Part shown: positions 33,987 through 43,067 of the stretch, one piece after another | Layout: each line of letters opens with the position of its first letter | Position numbering within the stretch: position 1 is the first letter of the stretch | NCBI GenBank assembly: GCA_036563615.1 | Contig: DATCMB010000018.1 | Span: 124,001-188,000, forward strand | Source: Candidatus Binatia bacterium | Lineage (GTDB): Bacteria; Desulfobacterota; Binatia; UBA12015 | DNA: 64,000 bases | Reading direction: 5' to 3' | Made by a program: the position numbers and the translations under genes | The notes under the pieces: model-generated | What the model saw: the letters and a program-made list of their open reading frames with translations, nothing else | Database searches by the model: none | What the model was told of the DNA's origin: nothing

Positions 33987-35465
33987 GTGCGTCGTTCACG
34001 TGGCCGACCGCGTCGTCAGAGCCGCGGTTTGACGCTCTTCTCCGTGGTACCGCGGTTGCTTGCGCGCTTCCGCGTGGATCCGCGTGAGCAACACGCGCTC
34101 GAGCAGCACGCCCTCGGGCTCGAGCACCTCGCCTTCGCGAGGCTCCCGCGCGCGATGTGCCTGGTGCTCGTCTTCATCGCGGGCGTCCTGCCGATCGAGC
34201 TCTACTACTACCCCGAGCACCGCGACACCTATCTCGCGGTGCTCGCCTTCGAGGCGCTCTTCTCGGCCGCAAGCTACGTCTGGCTGCGTCTTCAGCCGAC
34301 GCGCGCGCGCGCCATCGCGATCGCTTGGGCGAGCGTGATGGCGATCTGCGTCGCCGCGTACTACCCGCTGAGCGACGGCGACGTGACGCTCTCCGTGGTC
34401 GCGCTGATCTGCATGCTGTCGGCGATGCCGGCGGTGCTGCCCTTCGGGCCGGTCCAGCAACTGGTGCTGTGCGCGGTGTGCGTGTTGGCGTTCGCCGCGT
34501 CGATCGTCGGCGGCGTGGAATCGACGCTGCCCTGGCCGTATCTGCTGGTCGCGCTGCTCGCGGTGGGCGCGCTGACGACGATCGGCGCGTCGTCGCTCGC
34601 CGGGCACCGTCTCGAGGCCATGCACCGCGAGGCGGTGCTGCGTCAGGCGCACGAGAACTTGCGCGTCGCTCTGGCGCGCGCCGAGAGTGCGGTCGAGACG
34701 CGCTCGCGCATGGTCGCGAACGTGTCGCACGAGCTGCGGACGCCGGTGAACGTCATCGTCGGCTATGCCGACATGGTGCTTGACGCGGCGTCCGACGAGA
34801 AGCTCGTCCGCAACTTGACGCGACGGATCCGCGAGTACGCGGTGTCGCTCGATACCCTGATCTCGCAGCTGCTCGACCTGTCGCGTCTGTCGAGCGGCAA
34901 GGTCGAGCTGTCGGACGAGCGGATCGATCTCCGCCAGATGCTCGACGACGTCGCGCACGATGCGCGGCTCCTGACGCGCGGGCTACCGATCGCGGTGGTC
35001 GCCGACTGCCAGGTGCCGGAGGTGATGGGCGACGCGATCCGCCTGCGGCAGATCCTGAACAACCTGGTGACCAACGCGGCGCGTGCGACGCGCAGCGGAC
35101 GCATCGAGATCGCGGCGCGCGAGCAGGACGACTGGCTCGTCTTGACGGTCAGCGACACGGGCTGCGGCATCCCGCCCGACAAGCAAGCGTCGATCTTCGA
35201 CGCGTTCGTGCAGCTCGGCAACGCGCCCGGCGGCGCGAGCGGCATCGGGCTCGGCCTCGCGATCGTCCGCCAGCTCACCGATCTGCTCGGTGGCACGGTG
35301 GGCGTGACCAGCGCGCCCGGCGAAGGCTCGACGTTCAGCGTGCGCCTGCCGCTGCGCCGTCCGGTGCGTCCGGTGGACGATGCGACGCGCGACGAGCGCG
35401 ATGGCGACCACGGGGCGCGCGGCGAGGCGGCGGCGCCGCCGCCGCCGCTCGGCGCTCCCCACTGA
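33987..35465 (+). CDS. Membrane sensor histidine kinase
   Basis: Up to 492 aa. Five or six helices lie between about residues 55 and 210, followed by a coiled coil, a HisKA domain with the phospho-acceptor His248 in VSHELRTPVN, and an HATPase domain with NNLVTNAARA, DTGCGIP and GIGLGLAI. No extracellular sensor domain is evident, so the membrane part itself may sense. The start is uncertain: GTG 33987, TTG 34029 and GTG 34044 are all in frame and none has a good ribosome-binding site. No response regulator gene is adjacent. The C-terminal tail is Pro/Ala-rich. Confidence 0.88.
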   Translation: MRRSRGRPRRQSRGLTLFSVVPRLLARFRVDPREQHALEQHALGLEHLAFARLPRAMCLVLVFIAGVLPIELYYYPEHRDTYLAVLAFEALFSAASYVWLRLQPTRARAIAIAWASVMAICVAAYYPLSDGDVTLSVVALICMLSAMPAVLPFGPVQQLVLCAVCVLAFAASIVGGVESTLPWPYLLVALLAVGALTTIGASSLAGHRLEAMHREAVLRQAHENLRVALARAESAVETRSRMVANVSHELRTPVNVIVGYADMVLDAASDEKLVRNLTRRIREYAVSLDTLISQLLDLSRLSSGKVELSDERIDLRQMLDDVAHDARLLTRGLPIAVVADCQVPEVMGDAIRLRQILNNLVTNAARATRSGRIEIAAREQDDWLVLTVSDTGCGIPPDKQASIFDAFVQLGNAPGGASGIGLGLAIVRQLTDLLGGTVGVTSAPGEGSTFSVRLPLRRPVRPVDDATRDERDGDHGARGEAAAPPPPLGAPH

Positions 35466-35559
35466 CGCGACGCCGCGCGCCGGCGCAGCGTCGCGCGCCC
35501 CGACGCAACGTCGTGCACGGTCGGTCGCCGCTCCGGCGCTTCCGCGCTATGACCGTCGC

Positions 35560-36462
35560 ATGCTGCGCAACGAGAAGATCCTCCTCACGGGTCCGACGAG
35601 CCAGGTGGGTTTTCCGATCGCGCGCGCTCTTGCGGCGAACAACGAGGTGTACGGTCTCGCGCGGCTGTCACGCGCGGAAGATCGCGAGCGGCTCGTGGCG
35701 ATCGGCGTCAAGCCGCTCGCGCTCGACCTCGCGAAGGATCCGCTCGACCGCGTCCCCGACGACTTCACTTACGTGCTGAACTTCGCCGTCGTGAAGACGG
35801 GCGACTTCACCTACGACCTCGCGGCGAACGCCGAGGCGGCCGGTCGTCTGATCGCGCGCTGCCGGCGCGTGAAGGCGTTCCTGCACTGCTCGTCGGGCGG
35901 CGTCTACCAGTACGCCGGCCACGCGCCGCTGCGCGAGGACGCGCCGCTCGGCGACAACCACCGCACGCTGTTTCCGACCTACAGCATCTCGAAGATCGCG
36001 GCCGAGACCGTGGTTCGCTTCGCGGCCGCGGAGTTCGGCGTGCCGAGCGTCATCGCGCGCCTGAGCGTGCCCTATGGCGACAACGGCGGCTGGCCGTTCT
36101 ACCACCTGCTGATGATGCGCTCGGGCGCCGAGATCCCCGTGCACGTCGACGAGCCGAATCTGTACAACCCGCTGCACGAGGACGACTACGTCGAGCAGGT
36201 GCCGAAGCTCTTGCAGGTGGCGAGCGTGCCCGCGCGGACGCTGAACTGGGGCGGCGAGCAGGCGAGCATCGAGGAGTGGTGCTCGTGGCTCGCGGAGCTC
36301 ACCGGGCTCGAACCGCGCTTCCGCTACACCACCGACGCGATCGGCAGCCTGCCGCTCGATCTCACGCAGATGCACGAGCTCATCGGTCCCGCGCGCGTGC
36401 CCTGGCGCGAGGGCATGCGCCGCATGGTCGAGGCGCGTGCGCCGGAGCTGCTGCGACGATGA
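35560..36462 (+). CDS. NAD-dependent epimerase/dehydratase family protein
   Basis: A 300-aa extended short-chain dehydrogenase. The nucleotide-binding motif is LLTGPTSQVGFPIA at about 7-20, a variant of TGxxGxxG, and the catalytic pair is in PTYSISKIAAE (Tyr-x3-Lys changed to Tyr-Ser-Ile-Ser-Lys). A Ser/Ser-rich SSGGVYQY supplies the catalytic Ser. It probably acts on a nucleotide sugar or steroid-like substrate. The ATG at 35560 is the first Met after an open, repetitive upstream frame. Its stop overlaps the next small gene by four bases. Confidence 0.86.
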   Translation: MLRNEKILLTGPTSQVGFPIARALAANNEVYGLARLSRAEDRERLVAIGVKPLALDLAKDPLDRVPDDFTYVLNFAVVKTGDFTYDLAANAEAAGRLIARCRRVKAFLHCSSGGVYQYAGHAPLREDAPLGDNHRTLFPTYSISKIAAETVVRFAAAEFGVPSVIARLSVPYGDNGGWPFYHLLMMRSGAEIPVHVDEPNLYNPLHEDDYVEQVPKLLQVASVPARTLNWGGEQASIEEWCSWLAELTGLEPRFRYTTDAIGSLPLDLTQMHELIGPARVPWREGMRRMVEARAPELLRR

Positions 36463-36617
36463 TTCAGATCGATCCCAAGGTCGCCGTGTTGCTCGCCGTC
36501 GGCATGGTGGCCGCGTTGCTGATCTTCTGGCTCGAGCCGTCCTACACGGTGCGCTACATCGTGGTCGGCGTCCTCGGCGCGCTCTACGTGTTCTTCCGTT
36601 TCAACAGCTGGCGCTGA
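36459..36617 (+). CDS. Small membrane protein, 52 aa
   Basis: A 52-aa protein with two hydrophobic segments (about 8-25 and 31-46) separated by a short EPSYTVRY turn, so it probably forms a helical hairpin in the membrane. The ATG overlaps the epimerase stop as ATGA, implying coupling. No family is recognised. Confidence 0.7.
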   Translation: MIQIDPKVAVLLAVGMVAALLIFWLEPSYTVRYIVVGVLGALYVFFRFNSWR

Positions 36618-36659
36618 CTCGCGACGGCCGGCACTTCGTGCGCATGATAGCTGTTACGC

Positions 36660-38774
36660 ATGACCACGAAGGTTGACGATCGCCTGAACCCGCTGCTCGC
36701 GGACGGCGGGCTACCGCGCTTCGACGAGATCCGCCCCGAGCACGTCGTCCCCGGCATCCGAACGTTGCTCGAGGATCTGCAGCGCGAGCTCGCCGCGATC
36801 GAGTCCAACGTCGCGCCGACCTGGGAGCGCGCGGTCGCGCCGCTCGAGCGCCTGAACGACCGGCTGTCGTTCGCCTGGGGCACCGTCGGCCACCTGATGG
36901 GCGTGCGCAACAGCGACGAGCTGCGCACCGCGTACGAGACGGTGCAGCCCGAGGTGGTCGCGTTCTCGCTGCGCGTCGGGCAGAGCCGGCCGATCTACCG
37001 CGCCTTGAAGGAGCTGCGCGATGGACCTGGCTGGCAGTCGCTCGACGCGGCCCAGCAGCGCATCGTCACCTCGCTCGTGCGCGACGCCGAGCTCGCCGGC
37101 GTCGGCCTCGAGGGCGCGCAGCAGGAGCGCTTCAACGCGATCCAGGCGGAGCTCGCGGAGTGCTCGACGCGCTTCAGCAACCACGTCCTCGACGCGACCA
37201 AGGCGTTCGCGCTGACGCTGCGCGACCGCTCCGAGATCGAGGGATTGCCGCAGAGCCTGCTCCAGCTCGCGGCGCAGGCGGCGCGCGAAGCGGGCGAGGC
37301 GGACGCGACCGCCGCCGACGGTCCGTGGCGGATCACGCTGGACGCGCCGAGCTACGTGCCGTTCCAGCAGCACAGCCGACGGCGTGACCTGCGCGAGAAG
37401 CTCTACCGGGCCTACGTCACGCGCGCGAGCTCGGGCGAGCTCGACAACACGCCGCTCATCCGGCGCATCCTGCGTCTGCGCCGCGAGGAGGCGGCGCTGC
37501 TCGGCTTCAAGAGCTACGCGGAGCTCAGCCTCGCGAGCAAGATGGCGCCGAGCGTCCAAGCGGTCGAGCAGATGCTCGAGGAGCTGCGCTCGGCGTCGTA
37601 TCCCGCGGCCGAGCGCGACCTCGCCGAGCTGCGCGAGCTCGCGCGCAGCGAGAACGCGCCGGAGGCGGACGACCTCAAGCCGTGGGACGTCGCCTTCTGG
37701 GCGGAGCGGCTCCGCGAGCGGCGCTTCGCGTACACCGACGAGGAGCTTCGCCCGTACTTCCCGCTGCCGCGCGTGCTCGACGGGCTGTTCGCGCTGGTCG
37801 GCCGTCTCTTTGGCTTGACGATCCGTCCGGCGGACGGCGAGACGCCGGTGTGGCACCCCGACGTCCGCTTCTTCCGCATCTACGACGAGCGCGGCGAGGA
37901 GATCGCGGCCTTCTTCCTCGATCCGTACTCGCGGCCCAAGGAGAAGCGCGGCGGCGCGTGGATGGACGAGTGCGTCGGTCGCGCGCCGGGTCGGATCCCG
38001 GTCGCGTACCTGGTCTGCAACCAGGTGCCGCCGGTCGACGGCAAGCCGTCGCTGATGACCTTCGACGAGGTCAACACGCTCTTCCACGAGTTCGGGCACG
38101 GCCTGCAGCACATGCTGACGCGCGTCGAGCGGCCGCTCGCGGCGGGTATCCGCAACATCGAGTGGGACGCGGTCGAGCTGCCGAGCCAGTTCATGGAGAA
38201 CTGGTGCTACCACCGCGAGACGCTGCTCGGGCTCACGGGCCACGTCGAGACCGGCGCCAAGCTGCCCGAGGAGCTGTTCCGCAAGATCGCCGCGTCGCGC
38301 ACGTTCCGTGCGGGCTCCGACATGCTGCGCCAGCTCTACTTCGCGCTGACCGACCTCGCGCTGCACCACGAGTTCGACCCGGACGGCCCCGAGACCCCGT
38401 TCGACGTGCAGCGGCGCATCGCGCAGAAGACCACCGTGCTGCCGCCGCTGCCCGAGGACCGCTTCCTGTGCAGCTTCACGCACATCTTCGGCGGCGGCTA
38501 CGCGGCGGGCTACTACAGCTACAAGTGGGCCGAGGTGCTCTCCGCCGACGCGTTCGCGGCGTTCGAGGAGGCCGGTCTCGAGAACGAGCAGGCGCTGATC
38601 GCGACCGGACGTCGCTTCCGCGACACCGTGCTCGCGCTCGGCGGCAGCCGTCACCCGATGGAGGTCTTCAAGGAGTTCCGCGGGCGCGCGCCGACCACCG
38701 AGGCGCTGCTGCGCCACCACGGTCTGCTCGGGAGCACGACCGCGGCGGGCGAGACGGCGAGCGCCGCTACTTGA
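36660..38774 (+). CDS. M3-family oligopeptidase (oligopeptidase A-like)
   Basis: A 704-aa cytoplasmic zinc metallopeptidase that degrades short peptides, including cleaved signal peptides. The zinc motif HEFGH is at 476-480 ([11 protein letters not shown]), and the downstream Glu ligand is in [14 protein letters not shown]. Length and the C-terminal [21 protein letters not shown] block match PrlC/OpdA. ATG 36660. It overlaps the convergent tRNA-binding gene by 8 bp at the 3' end. Confidence 0.95.
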   Translation: MTTKVDDRLNPLLADGGLPRFDEIRPEHVVPGIRTLLEDLQRELAAIESNVAPTWERAVAPLERLNDRLSFAWGTVGHLMGVRNSDELRTAYETVQPEVVAFSLRVGQSRPIYRALKELRDGPGWQSLDAAQQRIVTSLVRDAELAGVGLEGAQQERFNAIQAELAECSTRFSNHVLDATKAFALTLRDRSEIEGLPQSLLQLAAQAAREAGEADATAADGPWRITLDAPSYVPFQQHSRRRDLREKLYRAYVTRASSGELDNTPLIRRILRLRREEAALLGFKSYAELSLASKMAPSVQAVEQMLEELRSASYPAAERDLAELRELARSENAPEADDLKPWDVAFWAERLRERRFAYTDEELRPYFPLPRVLDGLFALVGRLFGLTIRPADGETPVWHPDVRFFRIYDERGEEIAAFFLDPYSRPKEKRGGAWMDECVGRAPGRIPVAYLVCNQVPPVDGKPSLMTFDEVNTLFHEFGHGLQHMLTRVERPLAAGIRNIEWDAVELPSQFMENWCYHRETLLGLTGHVETGAKLPEELFRKIAASRTFRAGSDMLRQLYFALTDLALHHEFDPDGPETPFDVQRRIAQKTTVLPPLPEDRFLCSFTHIFGGGYAAGYYSYKWAEVLSADAFAAFEEAGLENEQALIATGRRFRDTVLALGGSRHPMEVFKEFRGRAPTTEALLRHHGLLGSTTAAGETASAAT

Positions 38775-39237
38775 CGCGGCTGCCGGGCTCGATCGGCTTG
38801 TCCGGCGTCAGGATCGCGAGCCCGCTGTCGTCGGTCGCGGCGAGGATCATGCCACGGCTCTCGACGCCGCGCAGGCGCGCGGGCTTGAGGTTCGCGACCA
38901 CGACGACCTGACGGCCGACCAGCGTCTCGGGCGGGTAGGCGGCGCGGATGCCCGCGACCAGCTGCCGCTCCTGCTCCTCGCCGAGGTCGACCGAGAGCAC
39001 CACCAGGCGGTCGGCGTTGGGATGCGGCTCGGCCTTGCGGATCGTTCCGACGCGCAGGTCGACGCGCAGGAAGTCGTCGATCGAGATCTGGGGGGGCTCG
39101 TCCGTCTTCTGGGTTGCCTCGCCGGTCTTCTGCGTGGACTCGCCAGGTGTCTGGCTTGCCTCGCCGGCGCTCTGCGGCGTGTTTCCAGGGCTCTGGGCGG
39201 TCTCGCCCGTGGTCTTGCTCTCGTCGTTCTCGGCCAT
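38767..39237 (-). CDS. Stand-alone tRNA-binding domain protein (MetRS C-domain type)
   Basis: A 156-aa protein. Residues 1-50 are a polar low-complexity tail with seven-residue repeats. Residues 50-156 form an EMAP/Arc1p-type OB-fold: [47 protein letters not shown] and [19 protein letters not shown]. In many bacteria this domain is the C-terminus of methionyl-tRNA synthetase, where it dimerises and binds tRNA. Here it is separate, and no metG is in the window. ATG 39237. It is downstream of the ccm genes by 36 bp in the same direction. Confidence 0.9.
   Translation of the reverse strand: MAENDESKTTGETAQSPGNTPQSAGEASQTPGESTQKTGEATQKTDEPPQISIDDFLRVDLRVGTIRKAEPHPNADRLVVLSVDLGEEQERQLVAGIRAAYPPETLVGRQVVVVANLKPARLRGVESRGMILAATDDSGLAILTPDKPIEPGSRVK
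39097..39201 (-). repeat. Five 21-bp (7-residue) repeats in the tRNA-binding protein
   Basis: Residues 13-47 read as five heptads of the form (T/A/S)xQ(S/T/K)x[37 protein letters not shown]. The DNA copies are degenerate. The segment should be disordered and negatively charged. Confidence 0.8.
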
Positions 39238-39273
39238 CGTTTCTTCGAGCGCCTCAGGTGCGCGTCGCGCGCT

Positions 39274-39753
39274 TCACGCGCGGCGCCGGTCGCGCTGCTT
39301 GGTCGTCGGCAGCTTCCTTCCGCAGGCGTGGCAAAAGCGCGCGCCGCGCGCAAAGCGCTGTCCGCAGCCCGGGCAGAAGCCGGCCGCTTCGCTCGTGCGT
39401 CCCGCGGCGGACGCAGGCTGCGCGGCGCCCGAGGACGCCGGCATCGTCGCGCTCGGCACGGCGTGCGGCGTCCGGGCCTCGTCGAGCGCGGCCATCGCGC
39501 GCAGAGCCCGTTCCTCGAGCTCGGCGCGCAGCGCGGCGTAATCCTCGTCCGAGAGCTTGCCGGTCTGGTGGTCGAAGTCGGCCTCGCGGATCGCGAGCAG
39601 CGCGAGCTCCTTCTCCTTCTCGGGCGTCAGCTCGCTGGCCTCCGTCGTGCCGCTCGGCGCCGCGTCCGTGGGCTCGCTGCCGGAGAGCAGCGGCCACGCG
39701 ACGTAGAACGCCGCCGCGAGGACCAGCACGAGGCCGACGATCGTCACCAGCAC
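39274..39753 (-). CDS. CcmI-like N-domain fused to a zinc ribbon
   Basis: A 159-aa membrane-anchored protein. A helix at about 1-23 is followed by the block EADFDHQTGKLSDEDYAALRAELEERA, here split for reading as EADFDHQTGKLSDEDY then AALRAELEERA, which is the N-terminal signature of CcmI. In place of the periplasmic TPR domain there is a Ser/Ala-rich spacer and a zinc ribbon with Cys127, Cys130, Cys141 and Cys144. Start is GTG 39753 with GAGGA upstream, ten bp after ccmH. The position as last gene of the ccmEFH operon supports a role in apocytochrome handling. Confidence 0.75.
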   Translation of the reverse strand: MLVTIVGLVLVLAAAFYVAWPLLSGSEPTDAAPSGTTEASELTPEKEKELALLAIREADFDHQTGKLSDEDYAALRAELEERALRAMAALDEARTPHAVPSATMPASSGAAQPASAAGRTSEAAGFCPGCGQRFARGARFCHACGRKLPTTKQRDRRRA

Positions 39754-39763
39754 GGACGCGTCC

Positions 39764-40294
39764 TCACAAGCGGCGGTCGAGCTCGGCGAGCTCGCGCTCG
39801 AGGCGGGCGCGCAGCTCGGGGTCGGTCTGGCTGGTGCGCGCTTCCGCGGTCGAGGAGGTGTCGGTCGCGGCGCTGGTGCCGCGTCGCCAGCGGACGAGCA
39901 CGAGGCCGATGATCAGACCGCCGAGCGCGATGGCGATGAAGGGGACGGTCCACGCGGCGATGTTGAAGCCGCGCGTCGTCGGCGCCGAGAGGATCTTCTC
40001 GCCGTACTTGTTCTCGAAGTAGGAGAGGATCTCCTCGCGCGACTTTCCGGTCGCGATCTGCTCGGCGATCTCCTTCTTGAGCGGGATGCCGGAGCCGCAG
40101 TTCAGGTGGTTGCACGAGTGGACGGTGAGCCCGCAGCCGCACTGGCAGGTGAGGTCGGTCTCGATCTGGGCCTGCGTCGCGAGCTCGGCGTGCGCCGTCG
40201 GCGCGCCGACCGCGAGCGACAGCGCGAGCAGCGCGCCCAGAACGAGCGCGATCCGCGAACGACGTGCGCCGCGTGCAGCTTTGCGTGCGAGCAA
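39764..40294 (-). CDS. ccmH: Cytochrome c maturation protein CcmH
   Basis: A 176-aa membrane-anchored thiol protein that prepares apocytochrome cysteines for heme ligation. A signal anchor (about 13-36) is followed by the helical Cys domain with Cys50, Cys52, Cys54, Cys61 and Cys66 (LTCQCGCG, then HSCNHLNC). This is the variant with CxCxC instead of the classical LRCxxCQ. A second helix lies at about 110-130. Start is TTG 40294, supported by GAGAGGA and the absence of another start. It follows ccmF by 14 bp. Confidence 0.88.
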   Translation of the reverse strand: MLARKAARGARRSRIALVLGALLALSLAVGAPTAHAELATQAQIETDLTCQCGCGLTVHSCNHLNCGSGIPLKKEIAEQIATGKSREEILSYFENKYGEKILSAPTTRGFNIAAWTVPFIAIALGGLIIGLVLVRWRRGTSAATDTSSTAEARTSQTDPELRARLERELAELDRRL

Positions 40295-40308
40295 CGTCCG
40301 TCCTCTCG

Positions 40309-42309
40309 CTACGCCGTCCGCGATCCCGCCGGGACGCGGGACGTCACCTCGGCCGTGCGCTCGGCCCACGACGGCCACATGCACACGACCGTGCCGATCG
40401 CGAGCACGAAGCCGCCGATCCACATCCAGGAGATCATGGGATTGACGAACACCTGGAAGACCGCGAGCTTGGTCGGCGGGTCGTAGCTGCCGAGCACGAC
40501 GTAGAGGTCCTCGCCGAGCGTCGACCGGATCGACACCTCGGTCGTCGGCTGCTTGGGCTTCTTGTAGAAGCGCTTCTCCGGGTAGACCTCGCCGAGGCGC
40601 TTCGCGTTCTCGCCCGCGCCGTCCCACACCGAGACGCGCGCGTACGTCCGCTCGACGTGATCGTCGTTCTCGACCTCGATCCCCTCGTAGCGCACGGTGT
40701 AGCCGCCGAGCGTCACGCTCTCGCCGATCTGCATCGGACGCTGCAGCTCGAGCTTGAACACCGACGACGCGACGATGCCGATGAAGATCATCACCACGCC
40801 GACGTGCACGATGTAGCCGCCGTAGCGGCGACGGTTCTTGCCGATCAGCCGCGACAGCGCGGTCCACGGCTTCTCGCCCATCATCGTCTGGCGGACGCGC
40901 ATGCCGCGCCAGAACTCGATCCACACCGTGGCGAGCGCGAACGCCGCGACCGAGAACGCGACCACCGCGTAGAAGTTGCGCGCGCCGAGCGCGAAGGCGA
41001 TGGCGCCGACCACGAAGCCGGTGCCGAGCGGCGTGGCGAAGCTCCGCCACAGGCTCTTCGGCGTCGCCTTGCGCCAGGCGATCACCGGCCCGACGCCCAT
41101 CAGGAAGATGAGCGCGATGCCGAGCGGCGCGTTGACCTTGTTGAAGAACGGCGGACCAACCGTGATCTTGACGCCGCGCACCCACTCCGAGAGCACCGGG
41201 AAGACCGTGCCCCAGAAGACGGTGAACGCCATCCCGACGAGGATCAGGTTGTTCAGCAGGAACGCCGCCTCGCGCGAGAACACCGACTCGAGCTCGTTGC
41301 GGCTCTTGAGCAGCGGCAGGCGCCAGACCAGCAGCCCGATCGACACCGCCAGGATCACGAGCAGGAAGCCCATGAAGAACGGCCCGAGCCCGGACTGCGT
41401 GAACGAGTGCACCGACGAGATGACGCCCGAGCGCGTGAGGAAGGTGCCGAAGATGGTCAGCGCGAAGGTGAGGATCACCAGCGCCATGTTCCACACCTTC
41501 AGCATGTCCTTCTTCTCCTGGATCATCACCGAGTGCAGGTACGCGCTCGCGGTGAGCCAGGGCATGAAGGCCGCGTTCTCCACCGGATCCCACGCCCAGT
41601 AGCCGCCCCAGCCGAGGACGACGTAGGCCCAGGCGGCGCCGAACAGGTTGCCGAGCGAGAGGAAGAACCAGGAGAACAGCGCCCAGCGCCGCGTCGTGCG
41701 GATCCACGCGTCGCCGAGCTTGCCGGTGATGAGCGCCGCCATCGCGAACGCGAACGGCACCGTCGTCGAGACGAAGCCGATGTAGAGCGACGGCGGGTGG
41801 ATCGTCATCCAGTAGTTCTGCAGCAGCGGGTTCAGGTCCGAGCCCTCGCGCGGCGTGAACGGCAGCCGCTCGAAGGGATCGGTGACGAACACCAGCAGCG
41901 ACAGGAAGAACGCGCCCACGATGAGCATGGTCGCCGTGACCCACGGCATCTGGTCGCGGTTCTTGTCGCGGTTCTGGAACTGAACGACCGCGTTGCAGAC
42001 GGCGAGGATGAAGGTCCACCAGAGCAGCGAGCCCTTCATCCCGCCCCAGAGCGCGGCGATCGTGTACCAGAGCGGCAGCGTCGTCGACGAGTACGAGGCG
42101 ACGTACTCGACGTTGAAGTCGCGCGTCAGCAGCAGGTAGAGCAGGGCGATCACCGCGATCCCGGTGAGCCCGGAGAACGCGTACGCCGCGTGCTTGCCGC
42201 TGGCGATCAGGCGGGCGTCACGGCGTAGCCCGCCGAGCACGCTCGCGCCGATGCCCCACAGGGCGACGACGAAGCCGAGAACGACCGCGAGGCGTCCGAT
42301 CTCGCTCAT
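40309..42309 (-). CDS. ccmF: Heme lyase CcmF
   Basis: A 666-aa polytopic protein that transfers heme from CcmE to apocytochrome c. The WWD domain reads GWGGYWAWDPVENAAFMPWL near residue 225-245, and conserved His residues occur in NYWMTIHPPSLY and in SSVHSFTQSGLGPFF. The C-terminal periplasmic part carries the GESVTLGGYTVRYEG block. Length is normal. Its ATG overlaps the ccmE stop as ATGA. The essential domains are all present. Confidence 0.96.
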   Translation of the reverse strand: MSEIGRLAVVLGFVVALWGIGASVLGGLRRDARLIASGKHAAYAFSGLTGIAVIALLYLLLTRDFNVEYVASYSSTTLPLWYTIAALWGGMKGSLLWWTFILAVCNAVVQFQNRDKNRDQMPWVTATMLIVGAFFLSLLVFVTDPFERLPFTPREGSDLNPLLQNYWMTIHPPSLYIGFVSTTVPFAFAMAALITGKLGDAWIRTTRRWALFSWFFLSLGNLFGAAWAYVVLGWGGYWAWDPVENAAFMPWLTASAYLHSVMIQEKKDMLKVWNMALVILTFALTIFGTFLTRSGVISSVHSFTQSGLGPFFMGFLLVILAVSIGLLVWRLPLLKSRNELESVFSREAAFLLNNLILVGMAFTVFWGTVFPVLSEWVRGVKITVGPPFFNKVNAPLGIALIFLMGVGPVIAWRKATPKSLWRSFATPLGTGFVVGAIAFALGARNFYAVVAFSVAAFALATVWIEFWRGMRVRQTMMGEKPWTALSRLIGKNRRRYGGYIVHVGVVMIFIGIVASSVFKLELQRPMQIGESVTLGGYTVRYEGIEVENDDHVERTYARVSVWDGAGENAKRLGEVYPEKRFYKKPKQPTTEVSIRSTLGEDLYVVLGSYDPPTKLAVFQVFVNPMISWMWIGGFVLAIGTVVCMWPSWAERTAEVTSRVPAGSRTA

Positions 42310-42857
42310 GGAGCCTGCGGCAGGTCCGCCGCGGCGCGGAGGTCGTCGCTCGCCGGCGCGTCGTCGCGTTCGTACTGGTCCGCCTCGTACTTCGACGGAC
42401 AGGTGGTGAGCAGCGTCTTCGCGTGGAACACGCCGCCTTCGACCTTGCCCTCGACGATGACGTCGCGTCCGTCGCCGAACATGTCGGGCAGGATGCCGTT
42501 GTAGCGCACCGGCAGGCTCGCCGTGGCGGCCGACGGCGCCGGCGCCGCGACCGCGGGGGCGACCCCCGCCCCGCCGCTCGTGGCGGCATGCTCGACGGCG
42601 AGCTCCGCGGCCTCCTTGGCGGGGATCGGCACGATGACGAACTCGAGGTCGAGCGTCTTCGGATCCCACTTCACGGTGCCGTTCGACACCCGCCCGGCGA
42701 GGCGCAGCGGCTTGCCCGCGTGAGCGTCTGCCGCCGCGGCGTACTCATCGACGGTGATGAAGTACGTCGAGGTCTCGCGGACCGCGGAATAGATGAGCGT
42801 CCCGACCGCGAGCACGATGGCGGTCGCGCCGATCAGGAACTTCGACTTGCGGCTCAA
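42306..42857 (-). CDS. ccmE: Heme chaperone CcmE, CxxxY variant
   Basis: About 183 aa. A basic N-terminus (SRKSKF) precedes one membrane helix and a periplasmic OB-fold with GRVSNGTVKWDP and FGDGRDVIVEGKV. The heme-attachment site reads CPSKY (Cys at 42399-42401, Tyr at 42387-42389), a CxxxY motif in place of the usual HxxxY. A Pro/Ala-rich insertion splits the fold. The start is probably TTG 42857, which gives the usual short cytoplasmic tail; TTG 42920 would add 21 residues. No ATG exists upstream. It heads the ccmEFH unit. Confidence 0.9.
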   Translation of the reverse strand: MSRKSKFLIGATAIVLAVGTLIYSAVRETSTYFITVDEYAAAADAHAGKPLRLAGRVSNGTVKWDPKTLDLEFVIVPIPAKEAAELAVEHAATSGGAGVAPAVAAPAPSAATASLPVRYNGILPDMFGDGRDVIVEGKVEGGVFHAKTLLTTCPSKYEADQYERDDAPASDDLRAAADLPQAP

Positions 42858-43067
42858 ATCTGCGTCCGTTTGTTCTGGGCGTCGCTGCTGCGACCGAGGT
42901 TGCGGCGTGACGCCGCGCAAGGTTCTCGTTTGCTGCTGCGTCCATCTGACGCAGCGCCTACGGCCGGACCTTTCGCCGGGACGCTACCCGATGCGGTATG
43001 GGGACGCAAACCGGTTGCGGCGCCGCCCGCTCGGTCCCACGCCGAATCCGAGGAACGCTCGAGCCAC

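Noticed and set aside
40264..42228. 654-codon plus-strand frame opposite ccmF
   Set aside because: It is His/Glu/Arg-rich, mirrors the membrane codons of ccmF, and has no recognisable start region.
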